A stretch of 64,000 nucleotides of DNA from Vreelandella titanicae BH1 (GTDB lineage Bacteria > Pseudomonadota > Gammaproteobacteria > Pseudomonadales > Halomonadaceae): the NCBI RefSeq assembly GCF_000336575.1, contig NZ_AOPO01000014.1, positions 52,437 through 116,436 on the forward strand. The letters run 5' to 3'. A program made the position numbers and the translations under genes. Shown piece after piece: positions 28,901 to 35,511 of the stretch (position 1 is the first letter of the stretch; every line of letters starts with the position of its first letter). Below the pieces are notes generated by a model that did no database searches, was not told where the DNA came from, and was given only the letters and a program-made list of their open reading frames with translations.

Positions 28901-30014
28901 AAATTTCGACTAACGCTTCAAGCGCGGAATTAGTAGCATCCAGCTTCAAGGTGTCGGAAATGAATGAACCGCAGTCGAGATCATTGGTGTAGAGCGTTTT
29001 CACCAAGGTAATGCCACCCTGGGCCATGCGCTCAAGCACCTCGGGAGTGATCTCGGTATTACACGGGCAGATCAGCTCGCCTGTTTTGGAGTCGATTTGA
29101 TCTTTAGCCAGCGTTTTGCCGAACAGGTACTCCATCGGCACGTCCAGACGCTCAAGGCCGGCTTTTTCAAGCTGACGAATGTGCTTCTGGGTAATCCGAC
29201 GCCCCTCTTCAACGATCACATTGCCTTCGCCATCCTTGATGTCGAAAGTAGCTGTCTCGCCGCGCAGGCGCGACGGAACCAACTCAACATAGAAACCGGA
29301 TTTCTCAATGTGGAAGACGCTGGTTTCAAAGAACTCGGCCAGGATCTCTTCGGTGTTCATCCCCAGCGCACGCATCAGTACCGAGGCCGGCAGCTTGCGG
29401 CGACGGTCAATACGTACGAAAACGTTATCCTTGGGGTCAAACTCGAAGTCTAACCAGGAGCCACGATAAGGAATCACGCGAGCTGAATAGAGCAGCTTGC
29501 CGGAAGAGTGGCTCTTACCTTTGTCGTGATCGAAGAACACACCGGGCGAGCGGTGGAGCTGGGAGACGATAACCCGCTCAGTACCGTTGATAACAAAGGT
29601 ACCGTTCTCAGTCATCAGGGGGATTTCCCCCATGTAGACTTCTTGCTCTTTAATATCTTTAATTGCTTTGTTCGAGGAGTCGCGATCATAGATGATCAAG
29701 CGAACCTTGACGCGCAGCGGGGCGGAGTAAGTCACGCCGCGCAGCTGGCACTCCTTAACATCGAACGCCGGCGTACCGAAGCGGTAGCTGACATACTCAA
29801 GCGCTGCATTGCCGGAGAAGCTCTCAATCGGAAACACGGACTTGAATGCCGCGTGCAGACCGACCTCGTGACGCTCGTCGGGCGAACGATCTTGCTGGAG
29901 GAAGTCGTAATAGGAATCAAGCTGGATCGCCAGCAAGTAAGGCACATCCATCACTTGGGGCAGTTTGCCGAAATCCTTGCGGATGCGTTTTTTCTCAGTA
30001 TATGAGTAAGCCAT
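25938..30014 (-). CDS. rpoB: RNA polymerase beta subunit
   Basis: 1358 residues. It carries the rifampicin-binding cluster ([20 protein letters not shown], then [14 protein letters not shown]) in wild-type form, [40 protein letters not shown] and the C-terminal clamp [20 protein letters not shown]. beta forms the catalytic core with beta'. It lies 332 bases after rplL, with an attenuator-like hairpin and a 15-bp repeat array in its leader. Confidence 0.99.
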   Translation of the reverse strand: [1358 protein letters not shown]

Positions 30015-30130
30015 CTGTATTCCCCAGCTTGTTCACCATGGGTGACCGATGCGTGGTCATCGCTGCCCGGCGGGCTTCGTCAGACGCAGACAGCAAGCTC
30101 CTAAATCGGTAGCTCGCCGTCGAAAATCTA

Positions 30131-30190
30131 GTTCGATAACTCAGTCGTCGATAACACTATCTTCAATAACGCCATCTTCAATAACGCTGT
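30131..30190. repeat. 15-bp tandem repeat in the rpoB leader
   Basis: Four 15-bp units start at 30131, 30146, 30161 and 30176 (consensus near CTTCAATAACGCCAT). The last two units differ by two bases; the first two are more diverged. The unit resembles the one at rpsG (CTTCAATAACGCC against CTTAAAAACGCC). On the plus strand the last two read FNNAI and FNNAV, but a stop precedes the array and no start codon fits. Confidence 0.75.
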
Positions 30191-30270
30191 TACGTTTCTG
30201 TCGTGGCTGCTCTCAATGAGCAGCACTGCTGTTGTTCAATATCATCGACTGTCCAACATCAGCTACAACA

Positions 30271-30306
30271 GAAAAAGGCCGGCAGCGGGAAATCCCGCCG
30301 CCAGCC
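30271..30306 (-). terminator. Attenuator between rplL and rpoB
   Basis: GGCAGCGGG (30281-30289) pairs with CCCGCCGCC (30294-30302; one mismatch) around a four-base loop, and outer GGC/GCC pairs extend it. Five T residues and a C follow on the minus strand. It is 41 bases past the rplL stop, where partial termination lowers rpoBC output relative to L7/L12 in E. coli. The rest of the 332-base gap holds the 15-bp repeat (30131-30190) and no gene. Confidence 0.85.
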
Positions 30307-30346
30307 GTGGAAGCTCACGCAGCGCGTAAAGCCGTCCGCACAAGGC

Positions 30347-30715
30347 TTACTTGAGCTCGACGGTTGCGCCCGCTTCTTCCAGCTTGGCTTTAGCTGCTTC
30401 AGCGTCGTCTTTAGACAGACCTTCTTTGATGGTCGCCGGAGCGCCGTCAACAGCACCTTTAGCTTCTTTCAAGCCAAGGCCAGTGATCTCACGTACTGCT
30501 TTGATCACGTTAACTTTCTTGTCGCCAGCAGCGGTCAGAACTACGTCAAACTCAGTCTGTTCTTCAGCTACTTCGCCGCCAGCAGCCGGACCAGCCATTA
30601 CGGCAGCGGCAGCAGAAACGCCGAATTTCTCTTCCATTGCTTCGATCAGCTCGACAACTTCCATTACGGTCATGTCGGCTACAGCATTGATGATATCGTC
30701 TTTAGACAGTGCCAT
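30347..30715 (-). CDS. rplL: Large subunit ribosomal protein bL12 (L7/L12)
   Basis: 122 residues from the ATG at 30713-30715, which has AGGA upstream; an 18-codon upstream extension is unlikely. The N-terminal dimerisation domain starts MALSKDDIINAVADMTVMEV, an Ala/Gly hinge follows (AAAAVMAGPAAGGE), and the C-terminal factor-binding domain has VIKAVREITGLGLKEAKGAV. It forms the mobile stalk that recruits translation factors. It is 112 bases after rplJ. Confidence 0.98.
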   Translation of the reverse strand: MALSKDDIINAVADMTVMEVVELIEAMEEKFGVSAAAAVMAGPAAGGEVAEEQTEFDVVLTAAGDKKVNVIKAVREITGLGLKEAKGAVDGAPATIKEGLSKDDAEAAKAKLEEAGATVELK

Positions 30716-30737
30716 TGTTTCATTCCTAACTTTGCGG

Positions 30738-30760
30738 GAGTCTCGGTCAGCCGAGGACTC
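30738..30760 (-). other. Stem-loop in the rplJ-rplL gap
   Basis: GAGT (30738-30741) and CTCGG (30742-30746) pair with CCGAG (30751-30755) and ACTC (30757-30760), with one bulged base and a TCAG loop. It sits 22 bases before the rplL start and may influence stalk stoichiometry, since L12 is made in several-fold excess over L10. This role is inference. Confidence 0.5.
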
Positions 30761-30827
30761 AGGATTCATTGCTCGGTTCAGGCAGCGCCCTGGTTAAACC
30801 GTTTACGCCACCTGCAAGAAGAACTGC

Positions 30828-31328
30828 TTATGCAGCTTCTTGCTTCTGGTCGCGCAGAGCGGCCAGAGTACGAACCAGCTTGCCAGCGGAGGCTTCTTTC
30901 ATTACCGACATCAACTTGGCAATTGCTTCGTCGTGAGTCGGTAGGGTTGCCAGACGGTCGATGTCAGCAGCCGGAATCAGCTCACCTTCGTAGGCCAACG
31001 CTTTTACTTCGAAGTTCTTGTCCGCTTTAGCAAACTCTTTGAACAGACGAGCGGCAGCGCCCGGATGATCAGTAGAGAAGGCCAACAACGTAGGACCAAC
31101 GAAGCTATCGTTCAAGCACTCCCACTGAGTGCCCTCGAGAGCGCGGCGAGCCAGCGTATTACGTACAACACGCAGCTCTACACCATTCTCACGCGCCTGC
31201 TTGCGCAGATCGGTCATTTTACCAACCGTAACGCCGCGAGAATCAGCAACTACGACGGAGAGTGCGCCCTTGGCCGCTTCACTGACCTCGGCAACAATCG
31301 CTTTCTTGCCTTCAAGTGCTAGTGGCAC
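30828..31328 (-). CDS. rplJ: Large subunit ribosomal protein uL10
   Basis: 166 residues from the GTG at 31326-31328, preceded by AAGGAG eight bases away; this start aligns with the E. coli protein (PLALEGKKAIVAEVSEAAKG). The RNA-binding domain has VVADSRGVTVGKMTDLRKQA and RVVRNTLARRALEGTQWECL; the C-terminal helix binds bL12 dimers. L10 with L12 represses its own operon by binding the leader. A 319-base structured gap precedes it. Confidence 0.97.
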   Translation of the reverse strand: MPLALEGKKAIVAEVSEAAKGALSVVVADSRGVTVGKMTDLRKQARENGVELRVVRNTLARRALEGTQWECLNDSFVGPTLLAFSTDHPGAAARLFKEFAKADKNFEVKALAYEGELIPAADIDRLATLPTHDEAIAKLMSVMKEASAGKLVRTLAALRDQKQEAA

Positions 31329-31647
31329 AGTGATCACTCCTTCGTGCCGGAACCCAGGAAGGTTCCGGTGGTTACCATCTCTCCCCACTCTGCTGTGCTA
31401 AAAGCGCTGCAAAGCGGGAAGCCTTGGGGATGGTGCTCACCAGAAAGCCGTCTTAAGCTTAACCAACTGGCGGCCACACCATCTGCGCAGGCGCTTATAG
31501 GGCAATTAAGCCGCCCTTGTAAGTACTTGCGTACTTATCAAGCGCGGCACCTGCGGTCTTTGACGATGCCCCGGCCAGTGATAGCCACCAAACGGGGGAC
31601 CGCAAAGTTCTTGCTCGGTTCTTACAAAAAAACCAACGATTACTCGC
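31329..31647 (-). promoter_or_regulatory. Structured rplJ leader, candidate L10(L12) binding region
   Basis: The 319-base gap between rplA and rplJ has no gene but strong structure. A long interrupted stem runs 31510-31548 (GCCGC, CTTG and AAGTAC pairing with GTACTT, CAAG and GCGGC). GCGGTC (31553-31558) pairs with GACCGC (31598-31603). A perfect 8-bp hairpin CCGGAACC/GGTTCCGG (31347-31354 with 31361-31368) lies 18 bases before rplJ. The position matches the L10 leader of other gammaproteobacteria; I have not matched it to that family model. No clear promoter is seen inside. Confidence 0.6.
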
Positions 31648-32340
31648 TTACGCGAAAGCAGAGTGATCGATTGTTAAACCCGGGCCCATAGTAGTAGACA
31701 GGGTCATTTTTTTGAAGTAAATACCTTTAGAGGCGCTCGGCTTGAGGCGCTTCAGGTCAGCAACCAGTGCTTCCAGGTTGCCGTTAATTGCTGCGGCGTC
31801 AAAATCCACTTTACCCAGGGTAGTGTGGATGATGCCGTTTTTGTCGGTACGGAAACGCACCTGACCCGCTTTGGCATTCTTGACCGCTGTCGCCACATCG
31901 GGCGTTACGGTGCCAACTTTCGGGTTAGGCATCAGGCCACGCGGACCTAGAATCTGACCCAACTGACCCACAACGCGCATGGCGTCTGGCGAAGCGATAA
32001 CGACGTCAAAATCCATCACGCCTTTTTTCACTTGCTCAGCCAAGTCGTCCATACCCACGATGTCGGCGCCGGCTTCTTTAGCGGCATCGGCATTGGCACC
32101 CTGGGTGAAGACTGCAACGCGTACGTCTTTACCGGTACCGTTAGGCATGACGGTAGCGCCACGTACAACCTGGTCGGATTTGCGTGGATCAACGCCCAGG
32201 TTGATGGCAACATCAACAGACTCTTTGAATTTAACTGTAGACAGCTCAGAGAGCAGCGCTACCGCTTCTTCAATAGAGTAGGCTTTAGTAGTGTCTACTT
32301 TTTCGCGAATGATTTTCGCACGCTTAGACAGTTTAGCCAT
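31648..32340 (-). CDS. rplA: Large subunit ribosomal protein uL1
   Basis: 230 residues, starting MAKLSKRAKIIREKVDTTKA, with the conserved LGQILGPRGLMPNPKVGTVT. uL1 forms the mobile stalk at the E site. In E. coli it represses rplK-rplA by binding an mRNA copy of its rRNA site; a candidate lies before rplK (32787-32820). It is two bases after rplK. Confidence 0.98.
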   Translation of the reverse strand: MAKLSKRAKIIREKVDTTKAYSIEEAVALLSELSTVKFKESVDVAINLGVDPRKSDQVVRGATVMPNGTGKDVRVAVFTQGANADAAKEAGADIVGMDDLAEQVKKGVMDFDVVIASPDAMRVVGQLGQILGPRGLMPNPKVGTVTPDVATAVKNAKAGQVRFRTDKNGIIHTTLGKVDFDAAAINGNLEALVADLKRLKPSASKGIYFKKMTLSTTMGPGLTIDHSAFA

Positions 32341-32342
32341 GA

Positions 32343-32774
32343 TCAGAGACCCTCCACGTTTAGGCCCATGCTGCGAGCGCTGCCAGCAATGGTGCGTACA
32401 GCGGCATCGAGATTCGCAGCCGTCAAATCAGGCTCTTTAGCCTTGGCGATCTCTTCAAGCTGTTCACGCGTTACGGTGCCGACCTTCTTCTTGTTCGGCT
32501 CACCAGAACCAGACTTGATGCCAGCGGCTTTTTTCAGCAGCACGGCAGCAGGCGGCGTCTTGGTGACGAACGTGAAGCTACGGTCAGAGTAGACGGTGAT
32601 CACGACTGGCGTCGGCAGGCCCGGCTCAATTTCTTGAGTCGCAGCGTTGAACGCCTTACAGAATTCCATGATGTTCACGCCGTGCTGACCCAGCGCAGGG
32701 CCTACCGGCGGACTTGGATTGGCTTTACCTGCAGCAACCTGCAGTTTGATATAAGCCTGTACTTTCTTGGCCAT
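32343..32774 (-). CDS. rplK: Large subunit ribosomal protein uL11
   Basis: 143 residues from the ATG at 32772-32774 (MAKKVQAYIKLQVAAGKANP); GGAG lies eight bases upstream, so the longer frame is not used. PPVGPALGQHGVNIMEFCKA is the thiostrepton/RelA-sensing proline region. uL11 forms the GTPase-associated base of the stalk with 23S helix 43/44. It is the first gene of the L11 operon, 119 bases after nusG. Confidence 0.98.
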   Translation of the reverse strand: MAKKVQAYIKLQVAAGKANPSPPVGPALGQHGVNIMEFCKAFNAATQEIEPGLPTPVVITVYSDRSFTFVTKTPPAAVLLKKAAGIKSGSGEPNKKKVGTVTREQLEEIAKAKEPDLTAANLDAAVRTIAGSARSMGLNVEGL

Positions 32775-32786
32775 CTTTAACACTCC

Positions 32787-32820
32787 AGTTGGGTAATAGC
32801 GCCCGAAGGCTCCCCGGTAC
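32787..32820 (-). promoter_or_regulatory. Candidate L1 translational-repression site before rplK
   Basis: On the minus strand the RNA reads GGTACCGGGGAGCC, TTCG, GGCGCTATTACC. It can fold into an outer GGTA/TACC pair, an asymmetric internal loop, and a GCC-TTCG-GGC cap. This shape, and the sequence around GGGAGCC, resemble the L1 site of the E. coli L11 operon as I recall it. It lies 18 bases before the rplK start. Confidence 0.55.
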
Positions 32821-32822
32821 CA

Positions 32823-32849
32823 GTGAAACAGCTGAACCAGCCATTTCAC
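32823..32849 (-). other. 12-bp hairpin in the nusG-rplK gap
   Basis: GTGAAACAGCTG (32823-32834) pairs with CAGCCATTTCAC (32838-32849) along its full length if G-U pairs are allowed on the minus-strand RNA; the loop is three bases. It lies just upstream of the candidate L1 site. No T-run follows. Confidence 0.5.
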
Positions 32850-32893
32850 ACGAATTAAAACTTACCGCTTACTTACTATTTACTACTCACCCG

Positions 32894-33427
32894 TTACTCT
32901 TTCTCAACTTGAGAGAACTCTAACTCAACAGGTGTAGAGCGCCCGAAGATCAGCACGCTGACATGCAGACGACTCTTTTCATAATTAACTTCTTCGACAA
33001 CACCGTTGAAATCGGCAAACGGCCCGTCGACAACACGCACTGATTGGCCCGGCTCAAACATCGTCTTAGGCCGCGGCTTATCAGTACCGTCTTTAACGCG
33101 CAGCAAAATGGCATCTGCTTCGCGAGAAGTGATTGGCGCTGGCTTCTCTTTTGTTCCGCCAATAAAGCCCATAACACGCGGCGTCTCATTGACGAGGTGC
33201 CATGTTTCGTCGGCCATTTCCATCTCGACTAGCACGTAGCCGGGATAAAATTTGCGCTCGCTCTTGCGCCGCTTGCCGTCACGCATTTCGACAACTTCTT
33301 CGGTCGGCACCAGAATTTCGCCAAAGCGATCTTCCATACCATACATCTTCACACGCTCAATCAATGAGCGCATGACATGCTTTTCAAAGCCAGAATAAGC
33401 GTGAACGACGTACCAACGTTTGGACAT
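32894..33427 (-). CDS. nusG: Transcription termination/antitermination factor NusG
   Basis: 177 residues from the ATG at 33425-33427 (MSKRWYVVHAYSGFEKHVMR) with GGAG upstream; the 45-codon upstream extension is a false start. The N-terminal NGN domain (about 1-115) binds the beta' clamp; the C-terminal KOW domain (about 125-177; GQSVRVVDGPFADFNGVVEE) binds Rho or uS10. It is eight bases after secE. Confidence 0.98.
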   Translation of the reverse strand: MSKRWYVVHAYSGFEKHVMRSLIERVKMYGMEDRFGEILVPTEEVVEMRDGKRRKSERKFYPGYVLVEMEMADETWHLVNETPRVMGFIGGTKEKPAPITSREADAILLRVKDGTDKPRPKTMFEPGQSVRVVDGPFADFNGVVEEVNYEKSRLHVSVLIFGRSTPVELEFSQVEKE

Positions 33428-33435
33428 GAATACTC

Positions 33436-33819
33436 CTAACCAATGACGCCGGACATCGCCCAGCCAAGAAGAGTGTCGATCAACCACAGCATTAGCCCCA
33501 CCACCAAAACGGCCACTAGCACAATGGCCGTGGTTTGAATGGTTTCGGCTCGGGTCGGCCATACAACGCGCTGAATCTCTTTCTTGGCGCTTCTGGCAAG
33601 CTCTACTAAATCACGACCCTTGGTAGTGGTTAGCGCGATCAAACCCGCAATCACACACAACACCACCACACCAAGCACGCGGTAGAGCAGGCCAATATCG
33701 GCGAAATAGGTATTACCAACAACAGCAACGACAAGCAGCGCTACGACCGCCGCCCACTTGAGCCCGTCATGGCGCGTCTGTTGCACCTCGGCGCCATGTT
33801 TTACAGAACCAGGCTTCAT
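33436..33819 (-). CDS. secE: Protein translocase subunit SecE
   Basis: 127 residues with three membrane segments, the long gammaproteobacterial form. The conserved cytosolic amphipathic stretch KKEIQRVVWPTRAETIQTT precedes the last membrane helix. SecE clamps the two halves of SecY. It lies between tRNA-Trp and nusG and probably shares the promoter at 34088-34116. Confidence 0.97.
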   Translation of the reverse strand: MKPGSVKHGAEVQQTRHDGLKWAAVVALLVVAVVGNTYFADIGLLYRVLGVVVLCVIAGLIALTTTKGRDLVELARSAKKEIQRVVWPTRAETIQTTAIVLVAVLVVGLMLWLIDTLLGWAMSGVIG

Positions 33820-33892
33820 AAAAACGAGACTCCTCAGGGTGCGGCGAACGATAAAAGAATTTTGGAAAAAGACATACCAACCTGGGGAAGGT

Positions 33893-33968
<76 letters not shown>

Positions 33969-34003
33969 GTATCGTCGTACTGACTTTCTATCTTCGTACT
34001 TTC

Positions 34004-34021
34004 TAGACGTTCTAACGTCTA
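34004..34021 (-). other. Perfect dyad in the tRNA-Trp leader
   Basis: TAGACGTT (34004-34011) and AACGTCTA (34014-34021) are separated by two bases. It lies between the promoter and the mature 5' end of tRNA-Trp. It may be a processing signal; no known site is recognised. Confidence 0.4.
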
Positions 34022-34087
34022 TCTACTTTTTGCTTCTTACTTCTGTTAATAAGCGTCTTTTCGACCGCCTATACAACAGCGGGCGCC

Positions 34088-34116
34088 ATGGTAGCGGAGA
34101 ATCCCACACCTGACAA
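34088..34116 (-). promoter_or_regulatory. Promoter for tRNA-Trp-secE-nusG
   Basis: TTGTCA (34111-34116), a 17-base spacer and TACCAT (34088-34093) on the minus strand, followed by the GC-rich discriminator GGCGCCCGC. GC-rich discriminators are typical of stringently controlled stable-RNA promoters. It stands in the place where tufB lies in relatives. Confidence 0.65.
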
Positions 34117-34164
34117 CCCCTTCTTTACGCTCAAGCGTCACAAAAACCCACCCAAACGCAGAGA

Positions 34165-34189
34165 CAAAAAAAGCGAGCTTCGCTCGCTT
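34165..34189 (-). terminator. Intrinsic terminator after tRNA-Thr
   Basis: AAGCGAGC (34171-34178) pairs with GCTCGCTT (34182-34189) around a three-base loop, and seven T residues follow on the minus strand. It ends the Tyr-Gly-Thr tRNA transcript 12 bases past tRNA-Thr. Confidence 0.93.
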
Positions 34190-34200
34190 GATCTGCAATA

Positions 34201-34275
34201 TGGAGCTCATGGACGGAATTGAACCGTCGACCTCACCCTTACCAAGGGTGTGCTCTACCCCTGAGCTACATGAGC
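34201..34275 (-). tRNA. tRNA-Thr (anticodon GGT)
   Basis: 75 bases with encoded CCA. Acceptor GCTCATG pairs with CATGAGC, discriminator T. The anticodon stem holds TTGGTAA, with anticodon GGT for ACC/ACU codons. Third tRNA of the Tyr-Gly-Thr cluster. Confidence 0.96.
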
Positions 34276-34288
34276 CAAACACATCAAC

Positions 34289-34362
<74 letters not shown>

Positions 34363-34468
34363 CGAACTTGCCTATAGAATGACAATCCGCTGCACGAGAA
34401 ACAGTAGCTAACGCCCGCTTACCGGCTTTTCATTCCCAAACACTGAACAGTTCAGCGCCTGATAAACT

Positions 34469-34552
<84 letters not shown>

Positions 34553-34566
34553 AACTGTGGCGGCAC

Positions 34567-34594
34567 ATTATGCCAGCCTCCAAAACAGTGTCAA
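34567..34594 (-). promoter_or_regulatory. Promoter of the tRNA-Tyr-Gly-Thr cluster
   Basis: TTGACA (34589-34594), a 16-base spacer and CATAAT (34567-34572) on the minus strand, followed by GTGCCGCC as a GC-rich discriminator. It lies 14 bases from the tRNA-Tyr 5' end. Confidence 0.85.
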
Positions 34595-34671
34595 GCTAGA
34601 TATTTACTTAATTTATCGTAGCTTGCGATGCCAGCGCATCTTCTGCCTGCCTTGGAACGCGCTGCATTCTG

Positions 34672-35511
34672 TCAAAGCAGCATGGAGAATGCAAGTGCCG
34701 CGCGAATCTTTTCTAGCGCTACCGGCTCAGGCACCCGCGGCGCACCCGACATTTTGCCCGCACGCTCGGCGAAAGTCATCGGAAAGCACGCCTCTAAGCC
34801 GCCATAAACCATATCCGGCCACACCGCATGAGGCACCTGCACTCCCCGTGAGACAACGCGCGCATCGCCCCCCGTCAACAGCATTGGCAGCGCCACACCC
34901 TCTTGATCGCACACTTCGCTATAAATGCGGTTAATGGCACTGACGGCAGCCATATAAATACCGTGATTAACCGCATCAACGGTGCGTCGTCCTGGCTCCA
35001 GCAACTCATCGGCCTCACTTTCAGGGTCGATGGCCACATTGCGAGTACCAAGCTTCAGGCTCTCTTTCATCAGGCGAAGACCGGGGATAATAAAGCCGCC
35101 CAGGTGCTGGCCGCCTGGCAGCACAAAGTCGATAGTAATCGCGCTGCCACAATCCACCGCACAGCAACCGCCTGCTAGCTGATAGCCCGCCAGCGCCCCC
35201 ATCCAACGATCGACGCCTAAACGCCCCGGCTCTTCGTAGCCATTAACCACGCCTAGTGCCTCATGGGTTGAGTGCGCCACGTGCACATGACGCACCCGGC
35301 GGCGCAACAAGGCGACCGTCTCTTCCAGCACGGCTGCCCTGGCAACGCTTGATATACGCACCGCCTCGACCACGTCCAGGTCGGGAATATCAGCCCCTGG
35401 GCGCCACTCCTCCCGGGTCCACACAGCCCCGCGGGAACGTATCTCGCTACTCTCGGCATCCTTGAGCCGCCATTTAGACAGCGTGTTGCCGATATCCAGA
35501 TCCAGAATCAT
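34672..35511 (-). CDS. coaX: Type III pantothenate kinase CoaX
   Basis: 279 residues of the ASKHA fold. The phosphate-1 motif is DLDIGNTLSKWRL at the N terminus; GVDRWMGALAGYQLAGG and CAVDCGSAITIDFV follow. It phosphorylates pantothenate, the first step of coenzyme A synthesis; type III enzymes are not inhibited by CoA and need a monovalent cation. Its ATG overlaps the birA stop by four bases, a pairing also found in Pseudomonas. Confidence 0.95.
   Translation of the reverse strand: MILDLDIGNTLSKWRLKDAESSEIRSRGAVWTREEWRPGADIPDLDVVEAVRISSVARAAVLEETVALLRRRVRHVHVAHSTHEALGVVNGYEEPGRLGVDRWMGALAGYQLAGGCCAVDCGSAITIDFVLPGGQHLGGFIIPGLRLMKESLKLGTRNVAIDPESEADELLEPGRRTVDAVNHGIYMAAVSAINRIYSEVCDQEGVALPMLLTGGDARVVSRGVQVPHAVWPDMVYGGLEACFPMTFAERAGKMSGAPRVPEPVALEKIRAALAFSMLL

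Noticed and set aside
33428..33562. N-terminal extension of NusG
   Set aside because: The added residues are the antisense-like reading of the secE 3' end; homology and the Shine-Dalgarno sequence place the start at 33427.
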